Below, one piece after another: positions 28,289 through 38,093 of a DNA stretch of 64,000 nucleotides. Both the position numbers and the translations under genes were made by a program. Positions within the stretch are counted from its first letter, which is position 1; the number at the start of each line of letters is the position of its first letter. The notes beneath the pieces were generated by a model. It had not been told where the DNA came from, did no database searches, and saw only the letters and a program-made list of their open reading frames with translations. The stretch spans positions 1,505,501 through 1,569,500 of the forward strand of contig NZ_LT607733.1 of assembly GCF_900091445.1 (NCBI RefSeq). The letters run 5' to 3'. Source of the DNA: Micromonospora echinofusca (GTDB lineage Bacteria; Actinomycetota; Actinomycetes; Mycobacteriales; Micromonosporaceae).

Positions 28289-29593
28289 GTGGGTCACGCT
28301 GCGTCACCGGACGAGAGGTTCCTCGGCGAATGGGCGGCCCGGCTGCGGGCCGGTGCCGAGCAACCCGTGGTCGGCATCATGCTGCGCGGCAGCCATGCCC
28401 GGCGGGCCGCCACCGCGCACAGCGACGTCGACGTCGACGTGCTGCTCGCCGGCGCCCCGTACGCCGCCCGCCAGGCCTTCCTGGCCGAGCACGGGGGCCG
28501 GCTGACCCACGTCTCGGTGGCCGCCCGCGACGTGCGTTCCTGGCTGGCCCGCCTCGGCGAGCCCGCCGACTGGGCGTTCGGGCTGCCGGTGGCGGCGCCG
28601 GCCCGGCTGCTGTGGGCGGATCCGCACTGGCGGCCCCGGATCGACCTGCCCGTGCTGTGCCAGCCCGCCGGCGAGCCGCAGCTGGAGGAGCTGATCGCGA
28701 CGCTCGGTAAGGTGGCCGGCGCGCGGGACGCCGACGACCACCTCGGTGTCCGGCTGGCCGCCGCCGACCTCGCCCGGCTCTGCCCGTCCGTGCTGCGGCT
28801 GGCCAACCCCACGGTCCGGGTGGCGTCCCGCCGGGGTGCCTTCGCCGCCGCCCTCGACCTGCCGGTGGCGCCCCCGAACTACCGCGATGACCTGCTGCTC
28901 TGCCTCGGCCTGCGGCCCGGCTCCGTCGGTCAGCTCTGCGCCGCCGCGGCCCGCCTGGTCGCCGGCGTGCTGCCGCTGATCCGCCCGTACGCCGCCGAGG
29001 TCGCGCGGGTGGCCGGGGCGGACCTCGCCGCCGCCCTGACCGACGGCCGGCTGGACCGCTACGTCGACCAACTGACCCGGCCCGCCCACCTGCCCCCGCG
29101 ACCCCGGCGGGAGCCGTCGCCCGTGCCCGCGCCGCGTGCGGGACAATTGGTCACTGTGCCCGTACCTGACGCGCCCGTGACCGGCGCCCACCCCAGTCCG
29201 CAGGAGCCCGCGGCCGACGGCACCGCCCGCTCCTCCCGGCTCGACCCGGCCATCGCCGCCCGGCTGCGCCGCACCCCCGACGGCCTGGTGGCCGCCGTGG
29301 TCCGCCAGCACGACTCCGGCGAGGTGCTGATGGTCGCCTGGATGGACGACGAGGCGCTGCACCGCACCCTGACCACCGGCCGGGCCACCTACTGGTCGCG
29401 CAGCCGCCGCGAGTACTGGGTCAAGGGCGCCACCTCCGGGCACCACCAGTACGTCCGGGCGGTGGCGCTGGACTGCGACGGCGACGCGCTGCTCGTCGAC
29501 GTCGACCAGGTCGGCGCGGCCTGCCACACGGGGCACCGCACCTGCTTCTTCACCGAGCTGCCCGTCGGCGGCGAGGGGGCGGGGGCCCGGTGA
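28289..29593 (+). CDS. hisI: Nucleotidyltransferase domain fused in frame to phosphoribosyl-AMP cyclohydrolase (HisI)
   Basis: 434 codons with no internal stop. Residues about 15-270 are a nucleotidyltransferase of the aminoglycoside/KNT type: motif [20 protein letters not shown] (GS at 34-35, SDVDVD at 45-50). A Pro-rich linker (about 270-312) precedes HisI ([47 protein letters not shown], and zinc ligands Cys396, Cys412 and Cys419). HisI opens the imidazole-ring precursor PR-AMP. An internal GTG at 29156 with GACAAT at 29142-29147 may give HisI alone (145 aa). Stop overlaps trpE (GTGA). Confidence 0.8.
   Translation: MGHAASPDERFLGEWAARLRAGAEQPVVGIMLRGSHARRAATAHSDVDVDVLLAGAPYAARQAFLAEHGGRLTHVSVAARDVRSWLARLGEPADWAFGLPVAAPARLLWADPHWRPRIDLPVLCQPAGEPQLEELIATLGKVAGARDADDHLGVRLAAADLARLCPSVLRLANPTVRVASRRGAFAAALDLPVAPPNYRDDLLLCLGLRPGSVGQLCAAAARLVAGVLPLIRPYAAEVARVAGADLAAALTDGRLDRYVDQLTRPAHLPPRPRREPSPVPAPRAGQLVTVPVPDAPVTGAHPSPQEPAADGTARSSRLDPAIAARLRRTPDGLVAAVVRQHDSGEVLMVAWMDDEALHRTLTTGRATYWSRSRREYWVKGATSGHHQYVRAVALDCDGDALLVDVDQVGAACHTGHRTCFFTELPVGGEGAGAR
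29142..29158 (+). promoter_or_regulatory. Possible internal leaderless start for hisI
   Basis: GACAAT at 29142-29147 is followed by 8 nt and an in-frame GTG at 29156, the same spacing seen at other leaderless genes here. It lies in the Pro-rich linker between the two domains. A separate HisI of 145 aa would match the normal family length. No -35 is evident. Confidence 0.4.
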
Positions 29594-31176
29594 GCGCGTC
29601 GCGCGCGACGCCCGGCGGGTCCCGCACCGACGGCGCGGTCAGCCCGGACCTGGCCACCTTCACCGAGCTGGCCGCCCGCTGGCGGGTGGTCCCGGTCACC
29701 CGCCGGCTGCTCGCCGACGCGGAGACCCCCGTCGGCGTCTACCGCAAGCTGGCCGGCGGCCCCGGCACGTTCCTGCTGGAGTCCGCCGAGCAGGGCGTCG
29801 GCTCGGCCGGCCTGGCCTGGTCGCGCTACTCGTTCATCGGCGTACGCAGCAGTGCCACGCTGACCGAGCGCGACGGGGCCGCGGTGTGGACGGGGCGGCC
29901 CCCGGCCGGCCTGCCGACCTCCGGTGACCCGGTCCGGGTGCTGCGCGAGACCGTCGAGGCGCTCGCCGGCCCGGCGTGGGACGCGGCCAGTGGCATGCCG
30001 CCGCTGACCGGGGGCATGGTCGGCTACCTGGGCTACGAGCTGATCCGGCGCTTCGAGCGGCTGCCCGAGCTGACCGAGGACGACCTGGGCGTGCCCGAGC
30101 TGGGCATGATGCTCGCCGCCGACCTGGTGGTGCTGGACCACTACGACGGCTCGGCGATCCTCGTCGCCAACGCGATCCTGCCGCCGCTGGACGAGCCGGA
30201 CTCCGACGCGGAGGTCGCGGCGGCGTACCACCACGCGGTCGGGCGGCTCGACGCGATGACCACCGCTCTGTCCCGGCCGATCCCGCCGATGGTCTCGACC
30301 GTCGAGCGGCCCCCGGCGGGCGAGGTGCGCAGCCGTACGCCCGAGGGCGGCTACCCGAAGGCCGTCGAGGCGGCGAAGGAGGCGATCCGGGCCGGCGAGT
30401 GCTTCCAGATCGTGCTGGCCCAGCGGTTCGAGCGGGACACCCACGCCGACCCGCTGGACGTCTACCGCGTGCTGCGCACGACGAACCCCAGCCCGTACAT
30501 GTACCTGCTGCGCTTCGACGGCTTCGACATCGTCGGATCCTCCCCGGAGGCGCACCTGAAGGTGACCAGCGACGCCGAGGGGCGGCGGCGGGCGCTGCTG
30601 CACCCGATCGCCGGCACCCGGCCGCGCGGCGGCACCCCCGAGGCCGACGCCCGCCTCGCCGCGGAGCTGCTCGCCGACCCCAAGGAGCGCGCCGAGCACG
30701 TGATGCTGGTCGACCTGGGCCGTAACGACCTGGGCCGGGTCTGCCGCCCGGGCACCGTCGAGGTGCCGGAGTTCGCCACCATCGAGCGCTACAGCCACGT
30801 CATGCACATCGTCTCGACCGTGGTCGGCACGCTGCGCGAGGACCGTACGGCCTTCGACGCGCTCGCCGCGACCTTCCCGGCCGGCACCCTCTCCGGCGCG
30901 CCTAAGGTGCGGGCCATGGAGATCATCGAGGAGCTGGAGCCGGTCCGGCGGGGCCTCTACGGCGGCACCGTGGGCTACTTCGGCTTCGGGGGCGACCTGG
31001 ACATGGCGATCGCGATCCGCACCGCGCTGATGCGCGACGGCAGGGCGTACGTGCAGGCCGGGGCGGGGGTGGTCGCCGACTCCGATCCGGCCGCCGAGGA
31101 CCAGGAGACCCGCAGCAAGGCCGCCGCCGTGCTCGCCGCCATCGCCGCCGCCGAGACCCTCCGGCCCGCCCGGTGA
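29590..31176 (+). CDS. trpE: Anthranilate synthase component I
   Basis: 528 aa chorismate-binding enzyme making anthranilate. The N-terminal domain includes [23 protein letters not shown] with the Trp-feedback region expected here. C-terminal catalytic domain: [71 protein letters not shown], and [12 protein letters not shown]. The glutaminase partner trpG is not in the window. GTG start overlaps hisI. Confidence 0.96.
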   Translation: MSASRATPGGSRTDGAVSPDLATFTELAARWRVVPVTRRLLADAETPVGVYRKLAGGPGTFLLESAEQGVGSAGLAWSRYSFIGVRSSATLTERDGAAVWTGRPPAGLPTSGDPVRVLRETVEALAGPAWDAASGMPPLTGGMVGYLGYELIRRFERLPELTEDDLGVPELGMMLAADLVVLDHYDGSAILVANAILPPLDEPDSDAEVAAAYHHAVGRLDAMTTALSRPIPPMVSTVERPPAGEVRSRTPEGGYPKAVEAAKEAIRAGECFQIVLAQRFERDTHADPLDVYRVLRTTNPSPYMYLLRFDGFDIVGSSPEAHLKVTSDAEGRRRALLHPIAGTRPRGGTPEADARLAAELLADPKERAEHVMLVDLGRNDLGRVCRPGTVEVPEFATIERYSHVMHIVSTVVGTLREDRTAFDALAATFPAGTLSGAPKVRAMEIIEELEPVRRGLYGGTVGYFGFGGDLDMAIAIRTALMRDGRAYVQAGAGVVADSDPAAEDQETRSKAAAVLAAIAAAETLRPAR

Positions 31177-31784
31177 CGGCCGCCGAGCCGCAGGGCCGGG
31201 AGCCGGCGACGACTCCGGCGGGCCGGTCCGACCCGGGCCGGCGCGAGCTGACGTACGCCGTGCTGCTCTGCGTGGCCGGCGCGGGCCTGGCGCTGTGGGC
31301 GTCGACCCGCACCTGGGCGGTCGAGCTGACCGCCCGGCCCACCCCGCTGCCGCCGGTACGCGACGCCCGCACGGGCGCGGGTCTGCTGCCCTGGCTGCCG
31401 GCGCTGGCGCTGGTCGGGCTGGCCGGTGGCGGCGCCGTGCTCGCCACCCGGGGCCGGGCGCGGCGGCTGCTGGGCGGGCTGCTGTGCGGGCTCGGCGTGG
31501 CCATGGCGGCCGGCGGCGGTTACGGGCTGGTCGCGGCGTTCGACGGCGAGGTCGCCCGGCACTGGCCGGCGCTCTGCCTGCTCGGCGGAGTGCTCGCCAC
31601 GGCGGGCGGGCTGCTGACGGCGCTACGGGGCCGCCGGTGGCCGGCGATGGGTGCCCGCTACGAGCGGCGGCCGGCGGGCGACGCCGCCCCGGTGGCCCGG
31701 GGCGACGGCGGCCGGGTCACCGGCCGGCGCACCACCGAGGCGTGGGACGCGATGGACCGGGGAGAGGACCCGACGGTCAGCTGA
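31173..31784 (+). CDS. Trp biosynthesis-associated membrane protein (TIGR02234)
   Basis: 203 aa with four hydrophobic segments: about 27-46 (TYAVLLCVAGAGLALWAST), 70-88, 96-115 and 125-145. The family occurs next to trp genes across actinobacteria; a role in Trp or aromatic transport has been suggested but is unproven. W in the first periplasmic loop (TRTWAVEL) is typical. Start GTG overlaps the trpE stop, so it is part of hisI-trpE-TIGR02234. It overlaps the convergent 31777 gene by 8 bp. Confidence 0.85.
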   Translation: MTAAEPQGREPATTPAGRSDPGRRELTYAVLLCVAGAGLALWASTRTWAVELTARPTPLPPVRDARTGAGLLPWLPALALVGLAGGGAVLATRGRARRLLGGLLCGLGVAMAAGGGYGLVAAFDGEVARHWPALCLLGGVLATAGGLLTALRGRRWPAMGARYERRPAGDAAPVARGDGGRVTGRRTTEAWDAMDRGEDPTVS

Positions 31785-32034
31785 CCGGCTGGCGCTCGCG
31801 GGCGGCGGCCCGGGCCGCCGCCAGCTCCGCCACCAGGCGGTCCAGCTCGGCCCGCTGCTCCGCCCGGGCCCGGTCGGCGCAGACCGCCTCCCAGGCGTTG
31901 CCCCGCGCGGTGCGCATCCGTGCCTCGCCCACCACGGCGCGCTCCAGCGTGTGGACGACACCGACGGCGAGCGACGCGACGGTACGCGAGACGGTCGTCA
32001 GTCCGATGGGCTGGTGCGGCTCGACAGTGTTCAT
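31777..32034 (-). CDS. Small alpha-helical hypothetical protein
   Basis: About 85 aa from ATG 32034, with GGGGTG upstream. After an N-terminal segment with HQPIGLTTVSRTV, residues 20-80 are strongly helical with heptad-like spacing (ARAEQRAELDRLVAELAAARA), suggesting a coiled coil. No named family is recognised. It is convergent with TIGR02234. Function unknown. Confidence 0.5.
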   Translation of the reverse strand: MNTVEPHQPIGLTTVSRTVASLAVGVVHTLERAVVGEARMRTARGNAWEAVCADRARAEQRAELDRLVAELAAARAAARERQPVS

Positions 32035-32504
32035 GATCACCCCGCAGAGATCGTTGGTGACGGAGGGGCAGACGCGTCATCGAGTCTGCCCGAGGACGAT
32101 GCTGGCTGGTTCACGTTTCGCCGTGGTGACCGACACGTCAACTTTGCTTCCGGGGCCGTGACCTGGGAAAGGGCCGTTCGGCCTTGAGGTAGGTCACACG
32201 CGCGCCCGGCACCGGCGGCGACCGGGGCAACACGCGGCCGTGGGGCTGGCGGACGGCGCGGCGGTGGCGGTGAAGCGCACCGGCGGCGGCGGTCGAACCG
32301 GGCGGCCGGTCGCGTCAGCGGATAGGATCACGTCGATGACCGGGAGGGCGGAGGCGTGGTGTTCGCGTGGCGTTCGTCGATGGGCGTGATCGCCCAGCGT
32401 GACATTCCGTTCACCGGAGGTCGGCCATTATGCCCGAGCCCACCTCGTGAGGCACGCCATACCCCCGGCGCCCGTCGCCAGGTGGCGCCCCCTAGCATCG
32501 GCCC
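32035..32504 (+). promoter_or_regulatory. Upstream region of trpC: leader ORF candidate and promoter
   Basis: The ~470 bp lack a long gene. They hold a TAGGAT -10 at 32323-32328, a 17-codon leaderless ORF (32336-32389) with two Trp codons, a short hairpin GGGCG-TGAT-CGCCC (32382-32395) overlapping its end, a six-codon ORF at 32430-32450 with a good GGAGG site, and TAGCAT at 32493-32498 six bases before the trpC ATG. The rest, 32041-32320, shows nothing I can name. Confidence 0.45.
32336..32389 (+). CDS. Candidate Trp-codon leader peptide upstream of trpC
   Basis: 17 codons from ATG 32336, seven bases after TAGGAT, so leaderless like many genes here. Trp codons are at positions 8 and 16; the second is followed by one codon and the TGA stop. 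The downstream hairpin begins at the last Trp codon. This could serve Trp-dependent attenuation of trpC-trpB-trpA, but unlike classical leaders it has no run of Trp codons. Low confidence. Confidence 0.35.
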   Translation: MTGRAEAWCSRGVRRWA

Positions 32505-33395
32505 ATGACACCCGGAGAGGGGAGTCCGTTGGTGACTGCTGAGCATGCGCACGCGGAGGGGGACGAGGCCGGTCCGGCGGCGTCCGTAGGCGTGCTCGAC
32601 GAGATCCTGGCCGGCGTACGTGAGGACGTCGCCCGGCGCCAGGAGCAGATTCCGCTGGAGCGGATCCGCGAACTGGCCGCCGCCGCGCCGCCGCCGCTGG
32701 ACGCGTACGCGGCCCTGCGTAAGCCGGGCGTCGCGGTGATCGCCGAGGTGAAGCGCTCGTCGCCGTCCAAGGGGCGGCTGGCCGAGATCGCCGACCCGGC
32801 CGACCTGGCCGGTGACTACGCCGCCGGTGGCGCGCGGGCGATCAGCGTGCTCACCGAGGGCCGCTGGTTCGGCGGCTCGCTCGACGACCTCGCCGCCGTC
32901 CGCGCCGCCGTCAGCATCCCGGTGCTGCGCAAGGACTTCGTGGTCTCCAGCTACCAGGTGCACGAGGCCCGCGCGCACGGCGCCGACCTGGTGCTGCTGA
33001 TCGTCGCCGCCCTGGAGCAGAACGCGCTCGTCGGGCTGCTGGAGCGCATCGAGTCGCTGGGCATGACCGCCCTGGTCGAGGTCCACGACGAGGAGGAGGC
33101 CGACCGCGCCCTGGAGGCCGGTGCCCAGGTGATCGGGGTCAACGCCCGCAACCTGCGTACCCTTGAGGTCGACCGCTCGGTGTTCGAGCGGATCGCGCCC
33201 GGCCTGCCCAGCAGCGTCGTCAAGATCGCCGAGTCGGGGGTGCGCGGCCCGCACGACCTCATCCGGTACGCCTCGGCGGGCGCCGACGCGGTCTTGGTCG
33301 GCGAGGGGCTGGTCACCCAGAAGAGCCCCCGCGAGGCGGTGGCCGAGCTGGTCAACGCCGGTAACCACCCGGCCACGCCCCGCCCGGTGCGCTGA
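32505..33395 (+). CDS. trpC: Indole-3-glycerol phosphate synthase
   Basis: 296 aa by the first ATG, or 287 aa from GTG 32532, which has an AGGGGAG site. TAGCAT at 32493-32498 gives a leaderless ATG 32505. (beta/alpha)8 enzyme closing the indole ring from CdRP. Motifs: [15 protein letters not shown] with catalytic Lys, [13 protein letters not shown] (Lys), [40 protein letters not shown] and VGEGLV. First gene of trpC-trpB-trpA. Confidence 0.95.
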   Translation: MTPGEGSPLVTAEHAHAEGDEAGPAASVGVLDEILAGVREDVARRQEQIPLERIRELAAAAPPPLDAYAALRKPGVAVIAEVKRSSPSKGRLAEIADPADLAGDYAAGGARAISVLTEGRWFGGSLDDLAAVRAAVSIPVLRKDFVVSSYQVHEARAHGADLVLLIVAALEQNALVGLLERIESLGMTALVEVHDEEEADRALEAGAQVIGVNARNLRTLEVDRSVFERIAPGLPSSVVKIAESGVRGPHDLIRYASAGADAVLVGEGLVTQKSPREAVAELVNAGNHPATPRPVR

Positions 33396-33427
33396 GGCGC
33401 ACCGGCTCGTCCACCGAGAGGATTCCG

Positions 33428-34666
33428 ATGAGCGCCGACGCCCTGGCCGCGGAGACCGGTCCGTTCCCCGACGCGGCGGGCCACTTCGGCCGCTTCGGCG
33501 GCCGGTTCGTGCCGGAGGCGCTGGTCGCGGCGCTCGACGAGCTGGACGCCGCGCACCGCGCCGCGATGGCCGACGAGTCGTTCCGGGCCGAGTTCGCCGC
33601 CCTGCTGCGCGACTACGCCGGCACCCCGTCGCTGCTCTACGCGGCCGAGCGGTTCTCCGCCAAGGTGGGCGCGCGGGTGCTGCTCAAGCGGGAGGACCTC
33701 AACCACACCGGGGCGCACAAGGTCCGCAACGTGCTCGGCCAGGCGCTGCTGACCAGGCGGATGGGCAAGCGTCGGGTGATCGCGGAGACCGGCGCCGGCC
33801 AGCACGGCGTCGCCACCGCCACCGCCGCCGCGCTGTTCGACCTCGAGTGCGTGGTCTACATGGGCGAGGTCGACACCGAGCGGCAGGCGCTCAACGTGGC
33901 CCGGATGCGGATGCTCGGCGCCACCGTCGTCCCCGTCACGAACGGCTCGCGCACCCTCAAGGACGCGATGAACGAGGCGATGCGCGACTGGGTCGCCAAC
34001 GTCGACGAGACCCACTACCTGATCGGCACGGCCGCCGGGCCGCACCCCTTCCCGGCGCTGGTGCGCGACTTCGTCCGGGGCATCGGCGACGAGGCGCGCC
34101 AGCAGTGCCTCGACCTGACCGGCGCGCTGCCCGACGCGGTGACCGCCTGCGTCGGCGGCGGCTCCAACGCGTTGGGCATCTTCCACGCCTTCGTCGGCGA
34201 CCCCGACGTGCGGCTCTACGGCTTCGAGGCCGGCGGCGACGGGGTGGAGACCGGCCGGCACGCGGCCAGCATCACCGGCGGCTCCGCCGGGGTGCTGCAC
34301 GGCACCCGGACGTACGTGCTCCAGGACGACGACGGGCAGACCTGCGAGTCGCACTCGATCTCCGCCGGGCTGGACTACCCGGGCGTCGGGCCCGAGCACG
34401 CCTGGCTGCACGACAGTGGGCGCGCGACGTACCTGCCGGTCACCGACGACGAGGCGATGGCCGCGTTCGAGCTGCTCTGCCGCACCGAGGGCATCATCCC
34501 GGCGATCGAGAGCGCGCACGCGCTCGCCGGCACCCTCCAGATCGCCCCGAGGCTCGCCGCGGAGCTGGGCCGGGAGCCGACGATCGTCGTCAACCTCTCC
34601 GGCCGGGGCGACAAGGACGTGCACACCGCCGGTGACTACTTCGGCATCCTCGACAAGGAGCAGTGA
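33428..34666 (+). CDS. trpB: Tryptophan synthase beta chain
   Basis: 412 aa PLP enzyme that adds indole to serine. PLP Lys in [15 protein letters not shown] (HK), phosphate loop [28 protein letters not shown], and [16 protein letters not shown] complete the family signature, and [18 protein letters not shown] is the substrate loop. Placed between trpC (33 bp) and trpA (5 bp). It is the TrpB1 type that pairs with TrpA. Confidence 0.97.
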   Translation: MSADALAAETGPFPDAAGHFGRFGGRFVPEALVAALDELDAAHRAAMADESFRAEFAALLRDYAGTPSLLYAAERFSAKVGARVLLKREDLNHTGAHKVRNVLGQALLTRRMGKRRVIAETGAGQHGVATATAAALFDLECVVYMGEVDTERQALNVARMRMLGATVVPVTNGSRTLKDAMNEAMRDWVANVDETHYLIGTAAGPHPFPALVRDFVRGIGDEARQQCLDLTGALPDAVTACVGGGSNALGIFHAFVGDPDVRLYGFEAGGDGVETGRHAASITGGSAGVLHGTRTYVLQDDDGQTCESHSISAGLDYPGVGPEHAWLHDSGRATYLPVTDDEAMAAFELLCRTEGIIPAIESAHALAGTLQIAPRLAAELGREPTIVVNLSGRGDKDVHTAGDYFGILDKEQ

Positions 34667-34670
34667 GAAC

Positions 34671-35474
34671 GTGAGCCGGATCGGGGTGGCCTTCGACAAG
34701 GCCCGCGCCGACGGGCGGGCCGTGCTGGTCGGCTGCATGCCGGCCGGGTTCCCGACCGTCGAGGGCAGCATCGCCGCGATGACCGCCATGGTCTCCGCCG
34801 GCGTCGACGTGATCGAGGTGGAGATCCCGTACTCCGATCCCGTGATGGACGGTCCGGTGATCCAGAGGGCCAGCGACATCGCCCTCGCCGGCGGCGTACG
34901 CACCCGCGACACGCTGCGCGTCATCGAGGCGGTCGCGGCCACGGGGGCGCCCGTGGTCACCATGACCTACTGGAACCCGGTGGAGCGCTACGGCGTCGAC
35001 GCCTTCGCCCGGGACCTCGCCTCGGCCGGTGGCACCGGCCTGGTCACCCCGGACCTGATCCCGGAGGAGGCCGGCGAGTGGCTCGCCGCCTCCGACGCGC
35101 ACGGGCTGGACCGCACCTTCCTGGTGTCGCCGTCCTCGACCGACGCGCGGCTGGCGATGACCGTCGAGCACTGCCGGGGCTTCGTCTACGCCACCGCGAT
35201 CATGGGAGTCACCGGCGCCCGCGCGCAGACCTCCGACGCGGCGCCCGTCCTGGTGTCCCGGGTACGGGAGGTCACCGATCTGCCGGTCGGCGTCGGGCTG
35301 GGCGTCGGCACGGGCGCGCAGGCCGGCACCGTCGCCGGGTACGCCGACGGCGTCATCGTCGGCAGCGCCCTGATCCGCTGCCTGCTCGACGCGCCGGACG
35401 AGGCGTCCGGGCTGGCTGCCCTGCGCGCGCTGAGCGCGGAACTCGCCGAGGGCGTACGCAACCCGACCCGCTGA
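34671..35474 (+). CDS. trpA: Tryptophan synthase alpha chain
   Basis: 267 aa (beta/alpha)8 aldolase releasing indole and G3P from IGP for TrpB. Motifs: VEVEIPYSDPVMDGPVIQ with the catalytic Glu and Asp positions, TYWNPVERYG, VTPDLIPEEAGEW, ATAIMGVTGARA, and GVGLGVGTGAQA/GVIVGSALI (phosphate site). GTG 34671 is preceded by AAGGAG at the end of trpB. Confidence 0.97.
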   Translation: MSRIGVAFDKARADGRAVLVGCMPAGFPTVEGSIAAMTAMVSAGVDVIEVEIPYSDPVMDGPVIQRASDIALAGGVRTRDTLRVIEAVAATGAPVVTMTYWNPVERYGVDAFARDLASAGGTGLVTPDLIPEEAGEWLAASDAHGLDRTFLVSPSSTDARLAMTVEHCRGFVYATAIMGVTGARAQTSDAAPVLVSRVREVTDLPVGVGLGVGTGAQAGTVAGYADGVIVGSALIRCLLDAPDEASGLAALRALSAELAEGVRNPTR

Positions 35475-35550
35475 CCGGTCGGCCGCCGCGAGCGGCGAAC
35501 GGTGGACCGGGGTGCCACCGGAGGGGCCCACGGCGGTAGCGTGTGCACCC

Positions 35551-36738
35551 GTGACCTACGCCTCGCTCGCTCCCCAGGCGGCCCTACCCAGCCCCAGCAC
35601 CGCCGTCTGGCAGCTCGGACCGGTGCCGATCCGGGCGTACGCACTGTGCATCATTCTCGGCATCGTGGTGGCCTGCTGGGTCACCGAGCGGCGGTTGCGC
35701 CAGCGCGGCGTCGCCCCCGGCGCCGTTCTCGACATCGCGGTCTGGGCGGTGCCGGCCGGCATCATCGGCGCCCGCATCTACCACGTGATCACCTCGCCGG
35801 AGAAGTACTTCGGCACCGGCGGCGACCCGATGAAGGCGTTCGCCATCTGGGAGGGCGGTCTCGGCATCTGGGGTGCGGTGGCCGGCGGCGCCGTCGGCGC
35901 GTGGCTCGCGGCCCGGCAGCTCGGCATCCCGTTCGCGGTGGTCGCCGACGCACTGGCCCCCGGCCTGCCGCTCGCGCAGGCGATCGGCCGGCTCGGCAAC
36001 TGGTTCAACAACGAGCTCTACGGCGGTCGGACCAGCCTGCCCTGGGGGCTGGAGATCCACCGGATGGACCCGGACAATCCGGGTCACGCGCTGCGCGACG
36101 ACGCCGGTGAGCCGATCCTCGAACCGGGCCTCTACCACCCGACGTTCGCCTACGAGCTGCTGTGGAACCTGGGCGTGGCCGCGCTGGTGCTCGTGCTCGA
36201 CCGCAAGCTGCGCCTCGGCCGGGGGCGGGCGTTCGCCCTCTACGTGATGGGCTACACGGCCGGGCGGTTCTGGATCGAGCTGATGCGCACCGACGAGGCG
36301 AACACCATCCTCGGCGTACGCCTCAACGTCTGGACCGCCGGCCTGGTCTTCCTCGGCGCCCTGGTCTACTTCGTGCGGGTGCGCGGCCCCCGGGAGTACC
36401 TGATCCCGGTCGGCGCCGCCCCGGCGCCCGAGCCGGTCGCCGACTCCGACGTCTCGCAGGTCGACCTGTCCGCGCGGGAGGCTGGCGCGCAGCCGGCCGC
36501 CCCCGAGGGCTACCGCGTGGTGAGCGAGGAGCAGTACCGGCACTGGCGGGAGACCGGCGAGGAGCCGGCCGGGGAGACCTCGCCCGGACCGGACGGCACG
36601 ACGGCCGCCACCGCCGGCTCCGCCGCTGACGGCGCCGCGCCGGACGGGCCGGACGCCGACGGGCCGGACGCCGACGGGCAGACCGCGCAGGACCGGGCAG
36701 GGGCCACGGGCACCCGGCCCGCCGAGCGCGACAGCTGA
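35551..36738 (+). CDS. lgt: Prolipoprotein diacylglyceryl transferase
   Basis: 395 aa. Transfers diacylglycerol to the lipobox Cys in the membrane. Motifs: PIRAYALCIILGIVVACWVTERR, the HVITSP segment, AIWEGGLGIWGAVAGG and the signature IGRLGNWFNNELYGG. Seven hydrophobic segments in the first ~290 residues. A ~100 residue acidic, Asp/Gly/Ala-rich tail (GPDADGPDADG repeats) is typical of actinobacterial Lgt. The start is GTG 35551, eight bases after TAGCGT (leaderless); an upstream start at 35512 would precede this -10. Confidence 0.93.
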   Translation: MTYASLAPQAALPSPSTAVWQLGPVPIRAYALCIILGIVVACWVTERRLRQRGVAPGAVLDIAVWAVPAGIIGARIYHVITSPEKYFGTGGDPMKAFAIWEGGLGIWGAVAGGAVGAWLAARQLGIPFAVVADALAPGLPLAQAIGRLGNWFNNELYGGRTSLPWGLEIHRMDPDNPGHALRDDAGEPILEPGLYHPTFAYELLWNLGVAALVLVLDRKLRLGRGRAFALYVMGYTAGRFWIELMRTDEANTILGVRLNVWTAGLVFLGALVYFVRVRGPREYLIPVGAAPAPEPVADSDVSQVDLSAREAGAQPAAPEGYRVVSEEQYRHWRETGEEPAGETSPGPDGTTAATAGSAADGAAPDGPDADGPDADGQTAQDRAGATGTRPAERDS

Positions 36739-36750
36739 GAAGGAGCACCC

Positions 36751-37938
36751 ATGCGTAGCGCGGTCGTGGTCGGCGCCGGGATCGGCGGCCTCGCGGTCGC
36801 CGGCGCGCTGGCCCGCTCCGGCTGGCGGGTCACCCTCCTGGAGCGGGCCGACCGCGTCCGCCCCGAGCCGACCGCCGTGGCGCTCTGGCCCAATGGCGTA
36901 CGCGCGCTGCGCGCCCTGGGCCTCGGCGCCGGCCTGGAGGCGATCGCCACGCCGCTCGCCGACGGCGGCGTGCGCCGCCCGGACGGGCACTGGCTGGTGC
37001 AGCCCCGCCCCACCCCGGCCGACCGGATGCCGGTGGTGGTGCACCGGGAGGACCTGCACGACGCGCTGATCGCCGGTCTGGGCGACGAGGTCGAGCTGCG
37101 TACCGGGGTGACCGTGCGGACGGTCCGCGCCGTGTCCGGGGAGCGGCCCTCGGTCGGCGACGGCCGGCACACCATCGAGGCCGACCTGGTCGTCGCCGCC
37201 GACGGCACCGACAGCGAACTCCGCCGGCAACTCGCCCCGGAGTCCGGCGTGGTCAGCTCGGGCTGTGCCGCCTGGCGGGCGGTGATCCCCTGGTACCGGG
37301 CCCCGAAGCTGCCCGCCGACCGACCCGTCGGCGGCGAGGTGCTCGGTGCCGGCTACCGGTTCGTGTCCGCCTCCCTCGGCGAGCGCGGCTCCTCCGGCGC
37401 CTCCAGCCGGGGTGGCATCTACTGGGTGGCCACCGCCGTCGGCGCGCCCCGCCCGGAGCCGCCGGAGACCCAGCTCGCCCTGCTGCGCCGCTGGTACGCG
37501 GGCTGGCCCGCGCCGATCGCCGACCTGCTCGACGCCACCGACCCGACGGATCTGGTGCAGCACGAGATCCGCGAGCTGCGGCCACTGCCCAGGTCGTACG
37601 GCTTCCCGGTCGGCCCGGGCGGGGTGGTGCTGCTCGGCGACGCCGCGCACGCCATGCCCCCGCACCTCGGCCAGGGCGCCTGCCTCGCCTTCGAGGACGC
37701 GGCCACCCTCGCCTCGCTGCTGCGCGAGTCCCGGCTGCCCGACGCGGTGGTCGCGTACGACCGGGCACGTCGGCCCCGCGCGGCCACGGTGGTCCGCCAG
37801 ACGCGCCGGATGTCAGCGGTGCTCAAGGCCCGGGGCCCGCTGGCGCTGCGCGCCCGCGACGCCGCCCTGGGTGCCCTGAGTCCCCGCCTGCTCTCCACGG
37901 CGGCCACCACGGCCGCCCAATGGCGCCCCCCAACCTGA
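36751..37938 (+). CDS. FAD-dependent monooxygenase
   Basis: 395 aa PHBH-fold flavoprotein (UbiH/3-hydroxybenzoate hydroxylase-like class A). Rossmann GAGIGGLAVAGALARSGW at the N-terminus, the DG motif VVAADGTDSELRRQL, and the second FAD motif GGVVLLGDAAHAMPPHLGQGACLAFEDA. Substrate not identifiable. GAGAAGGAG precedes ATG 36751, 12 bp after lgt, so it may be read from the lgt transcript. Confidence 0.88.
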   Translation: MRSAVVVGAGIGGLAVAGALARSGWRVTLLERADRVRPEPTAVALWPNGVRALRALGLGAGLEAIATPLADGGVRRPDGHWLVQPRPTPADRMPVVVHREDLHDALIAGLGDEVELRTGVTVRTVRAVSGERPSVGDGRHTIEADLVVAADGTDSELRRQLAPESGVVSSGCAAWRAVIPWYRAPKLPADRPVGGEVLGAGYRFVSASLGERGSSGASSRGGIYWVATAVGAPRPEPPETQLALLRRWYAGWPAPIADLLDATDPTDLVQHEIRELRPLPRSYGFPVGPGGVVLLGDAAHAMPPHLGQGACLAFEDAATLASLLRESRLPDAVVAYDRARRPRAATVVRQTRRMSAVLKARGPLALRARDAALGALSPRLLSTAATTAAQWRPPT

Positions 37939-38041
37939 CTCACCCGACCCCCGCGCCTACGGCTCGCGTGGCCCGCAGCCGCAAGGTGACGGTCAGTCAG
38001 CTAGCCGATGAACAACCGCCGCCGCGACGCTGATACCTCAG

Positions 38042-38057
38042 AGGCATGAAAATGCCT
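38042..38057. terminator. Short GAAA-loop hairpin between convergent genes
   Basis: AGGCAT-GAAA-ATGCCT, a perfect 6-bp stem closed by a GNRA-type tetraloop, between the FAD monooxygenase and the convergent GNAT gene. Weak terminator candidate. Confidence 0.4.
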
Positions 38058-38093
38058 GTGTGGTATCGGAGCGTGCGGACACCACCGCCGTCG

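Noticed and set aside
29156-29593. HisI as a wholly separate gene
   Set aside because: No stop separates it from the nucleotidyltransferase frame, so it is annotated as one CDS with a possible internal start.
32430-32450. Six-codon ORF with strong GGAGG before trpC
   Set aside because: Too short to call as a gene; mentioned only as part of the trpC upstream region.
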